A stretch of 64,000 bases of DNA from Dyadobacter sp. CY345 (GCF_021502725.1 NZ_JAKFFS010000005.1:434001-498000), one strand, 5' to 3'; positions 27,969 to 38,088 are shown, counted from the first letter of the stretch. The notes: generated by a model from the sequence alone, not told the origin. Numbers and translations are program-made.

Positions 27969-29926
27969 TGAAAGTAAAATTGTTGCAGCGCATTTTCTTG
28001 TCTCTTGGTTCATTCGCGATCTGTTTCACACATCCGTTACACACGCTGTCGCAGTCGACGAAACCCATTGGTACAGAAGCCATTGCTGAAATCGCCATGG
28101 GAAGAGGATTGAAAGAAATAGACCTCGGCATTTATGGCGGAGTATTATTTATGCATGGAATGAGCGAGCTGGCAGTATTACAAAAAGACCCTAAAACTTT
28201 AAACAATACAATCGAAATTTTCGAGAAGTTCAAGACCAAAGAGATCAAGGGACGAGGAAGCTTTATCAGTTATGAGGCTGGCGGAAGTGGGGTCGCTTAT
28301 TTAAACTACTTGAAAAAGTCGGACAAATTGAAAGAACAAACTGAGCTATATGCCGACAAGATGTTCAAGGACCAAAAACGTACCTCCGAAGGACTGCTCA
28401 CCGCTCCCTGGCTTAAAGATAGTCTCGATCAATTTATGATTGATTGCGCTTTTGCGGTTACACCTTATATGTTGTACGCCGGCTTGAGCATGAACAAGCC
28501 CGAATACGTAGATCTGGCCGTTTTTGAGACTCTGGAAATGTTTAAAATTTTGAAAGACACCAGCGGTTTGATACATCAGGGCAGAGGGTTTCAGGGATTG
28601 GGGTCGATTTCGGAAGACAACTGGAGCCGCGGAAATGGTTGGGGCGCATTTTCGCTGGCATTTCTGGTGCGGGACCTGCCGGCTACCCATCCGAAGAAAA
28701 AAGAAGTGAACGAGCTTGCCAAAAGTTTCTTTACGTCTATTCTCAAATACCAAAATCAGGAAGGATTATGGAACCAGGAAATGACCGAACATACCTCCTA
28801 TGTAGAAACTTCGGGAAGTGGATTAATGCTGTTCGGTTTAGGGATTTGTATAGAGAAAGGCATTATCGATAAATCTCATTTGCCTCAATTCGTGAAAGGA
28901 CTGAGCGGATATACCTCCTACATCACACCTGACGGCTCCATCAGTAACGTCACCATTGGCTGCCTTTGTCCCGGAAAAGGCACTAAAAAAGATTATATCA
29001 AACATGCCTGGAAACGCAACGATATTCATGCATTCGGGCCGGTCGTGTTGGCATTTACCCAGGCTGCCAAAATGGGAATAAAGGAAATAACACCTGCAAA
29101 AAGCATGGGATGTTATGTGGCCGACTTTGAGAAACCGATGAAACCTCAGGCTTATGTAAGATACATGCCCGAAGCCAACGGAAATATTTGCTGGGAAAAC
29201 GACCGTATCGCCTTCCGGGTATATGGTCCGCCGGTGAAAAACAGAGTGAGCAGCGGTATTGATATCTGGACGAAATCAGTCGAATATAACATCATATCAA
29301 AATGGTATAATGATAATAACATGGGCAAATCTTATCATGAAGACCATGGGGAAGGTAACGATTTCTATCATGTAGCCTACGGTAGAGGTTTGGGCGGCAC
29401 AGCTATCTGGAGAAACGGCAAGCCTTTTATCTCTCAGCCTTACGCATCACACCGGATTCTAAAAAATACAGAAGAAGAAGTTGCTTTTGAACTCAATTTT
29501 GACGCTTGGGATGCCGATGGGATCAAAGTGCGTGAAAAGAAGGTGATCAGCCTGAAAATGGGAACGAACTTTTGTAAAGTAACCAGTACGTTTATAACAG
29601 ATTCAAAAGAACCCCTGACTGTAGCCCTGGGAATTTCGTATAGCAATAAACCCGAAATAATAAATGACGCGGAAAAAGGCACACTTACAATTTGGGAATC
29701 ATATATGCCCAAAAACGGTGAGTTAGGTACAGCGGTTCATGTACAACCTGCTGTTTTTAAAGCTTTTGCTGATTATGAAAAAGAAAAATATATCTTGATA
29801 AATGCCCAATCGGGCAAGCCCCTCACCTATTATGTGGGTGCAGGTTGGAGCAAAACGCCTCAATTTAAGACCAGGCAGGAATGGCTTAACTATGTAAGCG
29901 CGGAGATCCCAAACATGAAATTTTAG
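27968..29926 (+). CDS. GH88/GH105-type unsaturated uronyl hydrolase with C-terminal extension
   Basis: A 652-residue protein with a signal peptide (VKLLQRIFLSLGSFAICFTHPL). The first 380 residues form an alpha/alpha barrel with MHGMSELAVL, DNWSRGNGWGAFSLAFLVRDLP and SYVETSGSGLMLFGLG, typical of GH88/GH105 enzymes that remove the 4,5-unsaturated uronic acid left by polysaccharide lyases. The remaining 270 residues are an extra beta-rich part (ENDRIAFRVYGP, YHEDHGEGNDFYHVAYGRGLGG) similar to DUF4861-type domains. The family fits with the lyase encoded at 36034. It is translationally coupled to the preceding GH39-like gene. Confidence 0.85.
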   Translation: MKVKLLQRIFLSLGSFAICFTHPLHTLSQSTKPIGTEAIAEIAMGRGLKEIDLGIYGGVLFMHGMSELAVLQKDPKTLNNTIEIFEKFKTKEIKGRGSFISYEAGGSGVAYLNYLKKSDKLKEQTELYADKMFKDQKRTSEGLLTAPWLKDSLDQFMIDCAFAVTPYMLYAGLSMNKPEYVDLAVFETLEMFKILKDTSGLIHQGRGFQGLGSISEDNWSRGNGWGAFSLAFLVRDLPATHPKKKEVNELAKSFFTSILKYQNQEGLWNQEMTEHTSYVETSGSGLMLFGLGICIEKGIIDKSHLPQFVKGLSGYTSYITPDGSISNVTIGCLCPGKGTKKDYIKHAWKRNDIHAFGPVVLAFTQAAKMGIKEITPAKSMGCYVADFEKPMKPQAYVRYMPEANGNICWENDRIAFRVYGPPVKNRVSSGIDIWTKSVEYNIISKWYNDNNMGKSYHEDHGEGNDFYHVAYGRGLGGTAIWRNGKPFISQPYASHRILKNTEEEVAFELNFDAWDADGIKVREKKVISLKMGTNFCKVTSTFITDSKEPLTVALGISYSNKPEIINDAEKGTLTIWESYMPKNGELGTAVHVQPAVFKAFADYEKEKYILINAQSGKPLTYYVGAGWSKTPQFKTRQEWLNYVSAEIPNMKF

Positions 29927-29938
29927 AAAATCAAAAAC

Positions 29939-31441
29939 ATGAAATATCCTATCTTATTCATTGTCATAATCGCATTAAGTTCGACGTTCGGTTTTGCCCA
30001 AAAAATTGATACGTCTGCCAATCGTGTGAAAACGGATTTTTCAATCCCGTTGAAGCGGATTGGCACTATAAAACCTAAAAAAACAAGCGAAATCAACAGT
30101 TCCAACTGGATTATTGGCTGCGAAACACTTGACCGTGATTTAACTGATTATGAACAGTACAAAGAATATCTTGTTCCGCTGGGTATCAAGAAATTGCGAA
30201 TGCAGGCTGGTTGGGCGAAAACCGAAAAAATCAAGAATAAATATGACTGGGCATGGTTAGATAAAATCATTGACGATGCACACCAAAGAGGTTTACAGCC
30301 TTGGTTAGAAACTGGTTATGGCAATACGCTTTATGAAGGCGGCGGCGGTACTAATCTGAGTGCAGGAATTCCATCTTCTGACCAGGCCCTGAAAGCCTGG
30401 GACAAATGGGTTACAGCCCTTGTGGAACGCTACAAGGACAAAGTGACTGACTGGGAAGTCTGGAACGAACCAAACTTCGGGGATAATGAGATAAATAAGC
30501 CTGAGAAAGTGGCGGACCTGAATATCAGAACAGCAGAGATCATCAAACGCATCCAGCCAGAAGCCAGAATATCGGGCCTGGCCATGGGACACATTGATTT
30601 AAAGTACGCTGATGTCTTTTTCAAAAGGATTCATGATAAAGGCAAAATGAATCTTTTTGACAACATGACTTACCATGACTATGTCTACAATCCTGACGCG
30701 AATTATGGTAAAGTAGCTGAGCTAAGACTGGTTTTGGACAAGTATGCACCGCAGGTAAAATTACGCCAGGGCGAAAACGGCTCACCCTCTTTCGGCGGAG
30801 GAAACAGAGGGGCCATTGGCGATTATGACTGGTCGGAAATTTCTCAGGCCAAATGGAATATCAGAAGAATGCTGGGTGATTTGGGTCATGACATCGAGTC
30901 AAGTATCCTCGGGATTATCGAAATGAACTACGGTGCTACCAGTGGGCCGATCACGAAAATGAATGTAAAAGGTATCATTGAATCTGATACTTCAAAAAGA
31001 GCCATTCGGCCGAAAATAGCATATTATGCCATGCAAAATGTGGCTTCGGTCTTTGACGATCAGCTGGTGAGGATCAAAGATTTGGAAGACACGCACAATA
31101 CAAATGCCACCATTGGACAGGACGAAGTACGTTACAATAAAGGGACCGACAGAAGTCTTGCAGTGTATGCTTATCAGCATAAAAATACCAAGAAGCAGGT
31201 TTTTACGATTTGGAATAATGAGTATATCCCCACGTCCTCGAACGCGACCAGAAATATCAATTTCACCATCCTGAATGGCAATTTTGAAAACCCTGTTTAT
31301 GTCGATATGCTGACTGGCGGCGTCTACGAAATTCCGGCGGACCAGTATAGTGTTAAAGGCAATAAGTACACTCTCAAAAACATAGCCATATACGATTCTC
31401 CGGTGTTGATCGCGGACAAATCGTTGATAATTTTTAAATAA
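29939..31441 (+). CDS. Clan GH-A glycoside hydrolase, GH39-like (second copy)
   Basis: A 500-residue secreted paralog of 26502-27968, with matching segments IGCETLDRDLTD, KKLRMQAGWAKTE, WEVWNEPNFG (acid/base Glu) and VKLRQGENGSPS (nucleophile Glu), plus the same C-terminal ending YDSPVLIADKS. Signal peptide MKYPILFIVIIALSSTFGFAQ. The two copies flank a GH88/105 gene, suggesting duplication followed by divergence of substrate or linkage specificity. Confidence 0.75.
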   Translation: MKYPILFIVIIALSSTFGFAQKIDTSANRVKTDFSIPLKRIGTIKPKKTSEINSSNWIIGCETLDRDLTDYEQYKEYLVPLGIKKLRMQAGWAKTEKIKNKYDWAWLDKIIDDAHQRGLQPWLETGYGNTLYEGGGGTNLSAGIPSSDQALKAWDKWVTALVERYKDKVTDWEVWNEPNFGDNEINKPEKVADLNIRTAEIIKRIQPEARISGLAMGHIDLKYADVFFKRIHDKGKMNLFDNMTYHDYVYNPDANYGKVAELRLVLDKYAPQVKLRQGENGSPSFGGGNRGAIGDYDWSEISQAKWNIRRMLGDLGHDIESSILGIIEMNYGATSGPITKMNVKGIIESDTSKRAIRPKIAYYAMQNVASVFDDQLVRIKDLEDTHNTNATIGQDEVRYNKGTDRSLAVYAYQHKNTKKQVFTIWNNEYIPTSSNATRNINFTILNGNFENPVYVDMLTGGVYEIPADQYSVKGNKYTLKNIAIYDSPVLIADKSLIIFK

Positions 31442-31480
31442 GAGGGTCAGGTATTTTCAAACGATCATAAATACTTTTTA

Positions 31481-32986
31481 ATGAATTTTTCAATAACCCG
31501 TCGTGAAATGCTTGCTGCCTCTGCAAGCCTGCTGGCCTCAACCTCCGCTTTCGGAAAGTTGAAGAGGGAGGAACTTTATACGAACCTGATGGCGACGGTA
31601 ACCTGCGCACCGTCGACTTTGCCGGAAGGAAAATACATTCCGTTCGATTGGGGATATGGTGAAATTTCCGCAGGAAGCGAGGGTTTGAAATTGTTTTGGA
31701 ATCAGCCGGCTCCTTCTAAAAATCAGTTTGCCTCATTACGAATTACGAGTGCAACCGATGTGCGCGAAATCCTGGTTTTAGAGGTAAAAACAGCCGAAAC
31801 AGGTAAAGTAATCGGCGAATGGGATTTGCGGTTTGCTGCGTTGATGCAACCTTTTGAATTACCGATTCCCGCCAAAGACCTGGAAGCCGTTTTTGCCGAA
31901 GGAATCACTATAAAATTGGTGAAAGGAACGAAACCATTTTGGTTTTTCACCAACAATAATTCAGAGGAAACCGCCCCCACGGCCTATTTGCCTCACTTAT
32001 TGGTTTACGAAAAAGGAATGGTTAAGGAGGCTTGGCAAGACCGGCTAATGTCGCTCGAATCGCTGCAAACATTTGGCTGGCAACAGGGCATTGTTTGGGA
32101 CGGACTACTTGAAATGAGCAAAAAATCGACAAAAGCAAAAACGGTTTTGGAGCAACAACTTGCGTTGTATTTTGCCAATAACAGCCTGTTGTACTGCAAT
32201 TTGAACAATGTAAAAACACTGGAAGAAATTCATACCGTAGAGTCAATTTTACCATTTGCGATTTTGGCACAAACCAACCCCGGGCACGCTCTACTGAAAA
32301 CGGCAATTAAATTTTGTGAAGCACATGCCAATTCCGAAGGCGTTATTGCCGACGGAACCGGCGATAACCGAATGCTGAAAACCGAAGAGTGTTATACCGT
32401 GAGTTATCCTTTGGCTGTTTTAGCAAAAACGCTGAATCGACCTGAACTGGCTCAATTGGCCATCAGGACTTTACAGGCGAGGGTTTCTATTCTTGAAAAA
32501 GGAAAGAGTATTTATCAGCGCGGCACCGAGCAGGGCGAACTGTATTTTGAAAACTGGGGACGCGGAGCAGCCTGGTATCTTTTGGGTTTGGCAAAAACGT
32601 TGGTGCATTTACCTGAAAGTACCGAAAAGGAATCGCTGAAAAGGTCATTTGAGCAAGCGGTTTCAAAAGTAATTTCTTATCAACTTCCAGGCGGACTTTG
32701 GTGCAATTTTTTCAACCTGGCCGAAACAGGTGTCGAAACATCCGGTACTGCCGGTATCGCAGCCGCTTTGAGCTACGGTTACAGAAACAAATTGCTCGGC
32801 AAAAATGCCGCCGAGGCTGCCAAAAATGCAAGCATGGGACTTTTGCCATACATGACACCAGATGGCTACTTGACCGGCACTGCCCAGGTAAACAAAGGCG
32901 GCGATGACCTGCAAAAAAACGGATTTCGAGTCATTTCTCCCTATACGCTCGGATTTTTAGCCCATTTAGACCTAAAAAACCTTTGA
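31481..32986 (+). CDS. GH88/GH105-type hydrolase with N-terminal beta domain
   Basis: A 501-residue protein starting NFSITRREMLAASASLLAS, a Tat/Sec-type export signal. Residues 30-180 form an unassigned beta domain (CAPSTLPEGKYIPFDWGYGEIS). The C-terminal 300 residues form an alpha/alpha barrel with RMLKTEECYTVSYPLAVLAK, FENWGRGAAWYLLGLAKTLVHLP, QLPGGLWCNF and GVETSGTAGIAAALSYG, as in GH88/105 unsaturated uronyl hydrolases. It differs in domain order from the one at 27968, so the two likely act at different steps or on different linkages. Confidence 0.78.
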   Translation: MNFSITRREMLAASASLLASTSAFGKLKREELYTNLMATVTCAPSTLPEGKYIPFDWGYGEISAGSEGLKLFWNQPAPSKNQFASLRITSATDVREILVLEVKTAETGKVIGEWDLRFAALMQPFELPIPAKDLEAVFAEGITIKLVKGTKPFWFFTNNNSEETAPTAYLPHLLVYEKGMVKEAWQDRLMSLESLQTFGWQQGIVWDGLLEMSKKSTKAKTVLEQQLALYFANNSLLYCNLNNVKTLEEIHTVESILPFAILAQTNPGHALLKTAIKFCEAHANSEGVIADGTGDNRMLKTEECYTVSYPLAVLAKTLNRPELAQLAIRTLQARVSILEKGKSIYQRGTEQGELYFENWGRGAAWYLLGLAKTLVHLPESTEKESLKRSFEQAVSKVISYQLPGGLWCNFFNLAETGVETSGTAGIAAALSYGYRNKLLGKNAAEAAKNASMGLLPYMTPDGYLTGTAQVNKGGDDLQKNGFRVISPYTLGFLAHLDLKNL

Positions 32987-32990
32987 AAAC

Positions 32991-34652
32991 ATGAATAAAC
33001 TCCAGACGCTTGATTACGCCGCCATCATCCTGTATATGATTATCATGTCCGGTATAGGGATATTTATGGGCAGGCTGGTCAAAAATATTAATGATTATTT
33101 CAAAGGTGGAAGCGGAGTCTCTTGGATAGCCGGGGGCATCAGCAATTTCATGACCAAATTTAGCACAGTTATTTTTGTTGCTTTTGGAGGTATCGCCTAT
33201 TCAGATGGCTTGGTGGCCATCACAGTGCTTTGGGCCACTATTTTCCCTTCCCTCATTGCTATCTTTTTCTTTGCCAAACGTTGGAAAAGAGCCGGCATTA
33301 TGAGTCCGGTTGAGTTTCTTGAGACCCGTTACAATGCGCCTATTCGCCAGATTTTTTCATGGAGCGGTGTTGTTTTCAAACTGCTTGATGATATGATAAA
33401 ACTCTATTCAATCGGGCTTTTCGTCACTGCCGCTTCGGGGATTTCGTTCGAGACTGCTGTCATTTCTTGTGGAATTATTGTTACGCTTTATACGGTAATC
33501 GGCGGATTTTGGGCGGTTATTGTAACTGACGTGGTTCAGTTCGTCATACTTTTTTTTGCCACCCTTATTTTAGTTCCACTGGCGTACAGTGCTGCTGGTG
33601 GCCTGGAAAATATGCAGGCGGTCATTCCGCAGAATATGACATGGTTCAATGGAAAAAAAGGGATGCCGCTTTGGCTAATTGCCTATTATGTGCTTCTTAT
33701 CATCCGCTATTTGGGTAACTGGACATTTATACAACGTTTTTACTCTGCCAAAACAGAAACCGACGGGCAGAAACTGGCAGGTTTATCAGCATTTTTCTTT
33801 TTTATTTTCCCCTTCATTTTTCTTTTCCCACCAGTGGCAGCCCGGGTAATTTTACCTGATCTGGAAAATCCCGAGATGGCGTACGTGGCACTGTGTCTGA
33901 AATTACTTCCGAAGGGGATTATGGGTCTGATGATGGCTGCTATGTTTTCGGCTACCATGTCGGTGCTAAGTGCTGAATATAACGTAACAGCCAGTGTTTT
34001 GACCCGCGACATTTATCAAAGGGTTTTCAGGCCCAATGCCAGTAGCAAAGAATCTTTGCTGGTAGGCAGACTGATGACTTTTGCTGTTGGCTCTGTCGTT
34101 ACAATTGGGGCCTTTTTTGTGGGAAGTTTCGGTGGCGCATTCGAAGCGAATAAATTATTGGGCGGCATCTTCGCTGTACCCATGATCGTCCCCGTTATTT
34201 TTGGGATCTTACTGCGAAAGCCACGGCCTTGGGGTGCCCTTGCAACATTATTTTTGGGAGTGATGGTGGGTTTTATATTGAACGCCAACAAGGCCATAAG
34301 CTGGGAAGTGGCTACGCTAATCGAGATCGTATTTTGTATTATCATCTTTATTGCCTCAGGATTTTTTCCCTCAAAAGACAAAATATACAACGAAAAAGTC
34401 GGTGCCTTTTTTCATAAACTAACAATACCTTTTGTCCCGCTAAAAGAAACCAATGCAGACGACAAATTTATCGATACACTCAAACTTATGTATGGAATTG
34501 CCTTCGGGTTAACGGGTGCGATGTTTGTCATTATGGGATTCCCTTCCCGAGGTCTTATCAGTGGTCAATTGGCCCTCGCTGCCGGTATTTTATGCATGAG
34601 CGTTACAACTTATTTATATTTCAGCAAAACTAAAAGCGTTCAAAATGAGTAA
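32991..34652 (+). CDS. Sodium:solute symporter (SSS family)
   Basis: A 553-residue inner-membrane protein with about 13-14 hydrophobic helices. SSS features include the N-terminal DYAAIILYMIIMSGIGIFMGRL, GGSGVSWIAGGISNFMTKFSTVIFVAFGG and GLMMAAMFSATMSVLSAEYNVTAS. Such carriers import sugars, uronates or sialic acid with Na+. The gene is placed after the periplasmic hydrolases and before the cytosolic enzymes, so it is the natural route for the mono- or disaccharide product into the cytoplasm. Its end overlaps the next start by 8 bp. Confidence 0.93.
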   Translation: MNKLQTLDYAAIILYMIIMSGIGIFMGRLVKNINDYFKGGSGVSWIAGGISNFMTKFSTVIFVAFGGIAYSDGLVAITVLWATIFPSLIAIFFFAKRWKRAGIMSPVEFLETRYNAPIRQIFSWSGVVFKLLDDMIKLYSIGLFVTAASGISFETAVISCGIIVTLYTVIGGFWAVIVTDVVQFVILFFATLILVPLAYSAAGGLENMQAVIPQNMTWFNGKKGMPLWLIAYYVLLIIRYLGNWTFIQRFYSAKTETDGQKLAGLSAFFFFIFPFIFLFPPVAARVILPDLENPEMAYVALCLKLLPKGIMGLMMAAMFSATMSVLSAEYNVTASVLTRDIYQRVFRPNASSKESLLVGRLMTFAVGSVVTIGAFFVGSFGGAFEANKLLGGIFAVPMIVPVIFGILLRKPRPWGALATLFLGVMVGFILNANKAISWEVATLIEIVFCIIIFIASGFFPSKDKIYNEKVGAFFHKLTIPFVPLKETNADDKFIDTLKLMYGIAFGLTGAMFVIMGFPSRGLISGQLALAAGILCMSVTTYLYFSKTKSVQNE

Positions 34653-35343
34653 TTTACACAACAAAGTCATATTTATCACCGGTGCATCAGGCGGTATCGG
34701 AAAAGCCACAGCTTTAATGCTGCTGGAATCAGGTGCGAAGGTGTTTGATTTCAGTCGAACAAACCAACTTGCCGAAGAAGTTTCACACCAAAATCTAATG
34801 TCTTTCAAAGGCGATGTTACGTCAGAAGACGATGTAGTGGCAGGCTTCGCCGCTTGTATGCAAGCCTTCGGAACGGTAGATGCATTACTCAATAACGCAG
34901 GTTTGGGGTTAGTCACCAACGATTTGTCTAATACCGAATTAGAGACGTTCGAACAAATGTTTGACGTCAATGTGAAAGGTGTTTTTCTCTGTAATCGCGA
35001 AGCTTTGAAAATAATGAAGCCCAAAGTGGCTGGTCATATTCTCACGGTCATATCCATGGGAGGACAACGTACCAATCCAACAGCGCCAGTATACTGTGCC
35101 TCAAAATTTGGCGCGAGAGGTTTGAGCAGCGGCCTTGCCGACCAGGCCCTGAAACTCGGCATCAAAGTCACTGACATCAATCCGGGTCCCGTAGACAGCA
35201 ACTATTGGGGTGACAGACAAGTACCGAGAGAGAAGTTCCTTAAAGCTGAGGATGTTGCACGGGTGATCACCTTCGTATTGGATCAGCCGGAATACATGCT
35301 GATTAGAGAAATTAATTTTGATAACATGAAATTCTTAGCCTGA
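34645..35343 (+). CDS. Short-chain dehydrogenase/reductase
   Basis: A 232-residue classical SDR: cofactor motif TGASGGIG at residues 12-19, NNAG at 83-86, catalytic S137, Y150 and K154 (YCASK). It resembles 3-ketoacyl-ACP-reductase-type SDRs and sugar-acid dehydrogenases such as DEH reductase. The start lies inside the end of the symporter gene and its stop overlaps the RraA-like start (TGATG). With the uronate genes around it, reduction of a keto-deoxy-uronate is a reasonable but unproven role. Confidence 0.88.
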   Translation: MSNLHNKVIFITGASGGIGKATALMLLESGAKVFDFSRTNQLAEEVSHQNLMSFKGDVTSEDDVVAGFAACMQAFGTVDALLNNAGLGLVTNDLSNTELETFEQMFDVNVKGVFLCNREALKIMKPKVAGHILTVISMGGQRTNPTAPVYCASKFGARGLSSGLADQALKLGIKVTDINPGPVDSNYWGDRQVPREKFLKAEDVARVITFVLDQPEYMLIREINFDNMKFLA

Positions 35344-36032
35344 TGAATTCCAACGGACATATTTCAAAGTCACCCTTCCCGATTCCTGTTTCAGAAATGC
35401 GGGAACGTTATCTGAAATTATATACAGGCGCGGTAAATGACGTGCTACGGTTCAATTATCATATGCATGCCACGAGTCTGCCTGCTGCTTTTGCGCCTTT
35501 ACGTGAACAAATGAAGCTCGCCGGCATGGCATTCACTGTTAAGGGAGGGCCGGATATCACCACCGAGGGAGAGTTTGAAATGCGGGCAGAAATGCTGGAA
35601 GCTTTGCATGAAGATTCTGTTGTGGTATGGGATTGCACAGGCGATATGGTCACGTCGCAATGGGGCGAGGTAATGACCATGGCAGCCATGAAAATCGGTT
35701 GCCGCGGTGCAATAGTCAACGGTATCAGAGATACGATGGCCTTGCTGGATCTGGGCTTTCCGATATTTCATAAATACAAAGCGAATACTGGCATGTTGGG
35801 AAGATTCAGGATGTATCATTACCAAAAGCCGATCCTGATGGGTGAAGTAATAGTCAATCCCGGAGACTGGCTTTTTGGTGACATTGACGGCGCAATCTCA
35901 ATCCCACAGGCCATTGCCTATGATGTGCTGATCGCTGCGGAAAAGCTGCTTTTCAAAGAAGACGAGATCCGGATCATGGTTGAAAGTGGTATGAAACCGA
36001 CAGATGTTGTAAAAAACGGAGGATATTTCTGA
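35343..36032 (+). CDS. RraA-like protein (HMG/CHA aldolase superfamily)
   Basis: A 229-residue cytosolic protein of the RraA/4-hydroxy-4-methyl-2-oxoglutarate aldolase fold. The signature WGEVMTMAAMKIGCRGAIVNG followed by IRD gives substrate R129 and metal ligand D130, and GDIDGAISIP closes the fold. Active members cleave 2-keto-4-hydroxy acids to pyruvate with a divalent metal. In this locus it could replace the usual KDPG aldolase by cleaving a deoxy-keto sugar acid; this is inference. Translationally coupled to the SDR. Confidence 0.82.
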   Translation: MNSNGHISKSPFPIPVSEMRERYLKLYTGAVNDVLRFNYHMHATSLPAAFAPLREQMKLAGMAFTVKGGPDITTEGEFEMRAEMLEALHEDSVVVWDCTGDMVTSQWGEVMTMAAMKIGCRGAIVNGIRDTMALLDLGFPIFHKYKANTGMLGRFRMYHYQKPILMGEVIVNPGDWLFGDIDGAISIPQAIAYDVLIAAEKLLFKEDEIRIMVESGMKPTDVVKNGGYF

Positions 36033-36033
36033 T

Positions 36034-38088
36034 ATGGCGATTTTTTTGAATGATACGGAGAAGGACATCCTAGGGAGAGAAATCGGCAAACAAGATTCGT
36101 TGATTTCTATTTTCTATGCTGCACTTCAAAAAAGAGTGAACCGGCGAGTCGCCTGGGGAAATTTGCTGGGACCGGATGCAACTACGATCTGGTGGCATTC
36201 AGCCGCGGAATATTTGTCGGATGCGGCGATGTGTTATGCAATTAACTCCTCCCCTGAACTGGCGGACTGGCTTCATGCCATTACCCTTGACATCGTCAGG
36301 AAACCTGCTTATGAATGGATAGGTCCGCCTTTTCGTGATCATTTGGAACCATTGACCGGTCATCTGGAAACTGCGCATATTTGCTGGGGAATTTCCGCAG
36401 TTTATGACCTTGCAAAAAACGTATTCTCTGAAATTGAGCAAACAGAAATCCGCGATGCACTTCGTGAAAAAGGCATCGGGTTATGCCGTCAATGGATTGA
36501 AACAAATAATCATCTGGCCAATTGGCGAAGCATTATGGTCAGCGGGGCGTTGGTTTCGGCGGTCGTTTTAGAGGATGAAAAAACGGTAGCTGCATTGCTT
36601 CCAGAGCTCAAACTGTGCCATAACGCAATGCAGGACGATGGCTCCTACGGCGAATCTTTGCAATATGGAAACTACCTGTTGCTGGCTCTCAGTTTCGCAA
36701 AAGAAGCGGTTTTTAGAAAATACCCTTCAATCGCGCAGGATGTTCTTCCATCTTTTGATTCATCGGCTGCCTGGTTTGTAACAAGTATGTTTTATACCAA
36801 ACCACTCACTGGCTGGGGCGATGAACCACGTGCCAGAGCTGCAAATTTTAATGACAGTGCAGCCACATTTCGCCCTTCCGGCGATCTGCTTTTGCACATG
36901 GCGGTTCGTGGGCATTCTGAATCCGCAAAGGGTTTGTCAAAATGGCTTTTTGAAAAATACTACACGATAGTGCCTGAACAAGGGCCACACGACCTGGCAA
37001 CTTTGGGCATGAGAAACGACTGGGGATTTTTAACTTTGCCACTGTTAACTTACCCATCAAAGACCATTTCACCCGAAGAAGCCGATTTGCCTTTGACGAC
37101 TAATTTCTCAAATGGAAGTGCTTTTATCAGAGATGCATGGCATGGGAAAACCATCATTGCCACCAACGGAGGAAGCGAACCACTCAACGGTTTGGGCCAT
37201 CTACATGGAGATTTGAACAGTTTCATTTTGGTGCATAACAACGAAAGGCTTTTGGCTGACCCGGGCCATTCTTGTTATAGAAACCTCATTCATGGTTTAG
37301 AAAGCAGTTCACAAACCCACAATACCTGTACCTTTTTGATTGAAAAAGAATCTTTGGGTTTGCAGGAAGATTTGGCAAAAGCCACATTGTTGGAGCAAAA
37401 AAGCGTTTTTCCGAGAAGAATTATCGTTAATGGAAAAGGTGGTGAGAAAATTGAACGAGGCGATAAACGATTGATTTGTGAAAAAAACGATGTGATTTCA
37501 GTCATCGGCTCGGAAGTAGGTAAGGCTTATGGGCAGCCTATCCAGGAATTTTCAAGGTTCTGGATTTTGGCAGGAAGTAACGTTCTGTTTGTAATCGATA
37601 GTATAACAGCCGGTTACCCGGTTAATACCGTCTGGAACTGGGTGGTTAATAACCGGGATGGAAAAGCAATATGGCACAAGGAAAATAACTGCTTAACTGT
37701 TCAAAAAAATAACGCCGGCATTAAGCTCTTCCATGGTGGAAATGGCTCATTTTCATTTCCGGTTTACGGATTTCTGCACGATGCTTATCACCCCGAGCCG
37801 AACCAATTAGGCGAAGGAAGATCAGGCGATGGTTATGTATTTCGTTTTACGGAAAAAGAAAAATCAGCGAGTCGCACCGTTGTTCATGCTATTGCCTTGG
37901 ATGAACCTGATTTGTTGATTAACTGGAATCTGGAGGTAAACCGGAACAACTATACGTTAAAAAGCGATACGAAATCTTGGACATTAAAAATCAATGATGA
38001 TGATTCTTTCTCGTTGATTTCAGGGCATGGACGCACTTGGAATTTAAAGAGAAATGAAGAGAAATACGGACTGGAAAGAATTGATTAA
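36034..38088 (+). CDS. Heparinase II/III-like polysaccharide or oligosaccharide lyase without signal peptide
   Basis: A 684-residue protein with an N-terminal alpha/alpha toroid (NNHLANWRSIM at residues 158-168, DDGSYGESLQYGNYLLLALS at 201-220) and a C-terminal beta-sandwich opening with GHLHGDLNSF at 388-397. This is the heparinase II/III architecture shared by PL12, PL15, PL17 and PL21. Candidate catalytic residues are Asn/His in the NNHLAN and GHLHGD regions and Tyr211. The start MAIFLNDTEKDI has no signal peptide, and no upstream start is possible because the previous stop is 1 bp away. It is therefore predicted to work in the cytoplasm as an exo-lyase on imported oligosaccharide. Confidence 0.83.
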   Translation: MAIFLNDTEKDILGREIGKQDSLISIFYAALQKRVNRRVAWGNLLGPDATTIWWHSAAEYLSDAAMCYAINSSPELADWLHAITLDIVRKPAYEWIGPPFRDHLEPLTGHLETAHICWGISAVYDLAKNVFSEIEQTEIRDALREKGIGLCRQWIETNNHLANWRSIMVSGALVSAVVLEDEKTVAALLPELKLCHNAMQDDGSYGESLQYGNYLLLALSFAKEAVFRKYPSIAQDVLPSFDSSAAWFVTSMFYTKPLTGWGDEPRARAANFNDSAATFRPSGDLLLHMAVRGHSESAKGLSKWLFEKYYTIVPEQGPHDLATLGMRNDWGFLTLPLLTYPSKTISPEEADLPLTTNFSNGSAFIRDAWHGKTIIATNGGSEPLNGLGHLHGDLNSFILVHNNERLLADPGHSCYRNLIHGLESSSQTHNTCTFLIEKESLGLQEDLAKATLLEQKSVFPRRIIVNGKGGEKIERGDKRLICEKNDVISVIGSEVGKAYGQPIQEFSRFWILAGSNVLFVIDSITAGYPVNTVWNWVVNNRDGKAIWHKENNCLTVQKNNAGIKLFHGGNGSFSFPVYGFLHDAYHPEPNQLGEGRSGDGYVFRFTEKEKSASRTVVHAIALDEPDLLINWNLEVNRNNYTLKSDTKSWTLKINDDDSFSLISGHGRTWNLKRNEEKYGLERID

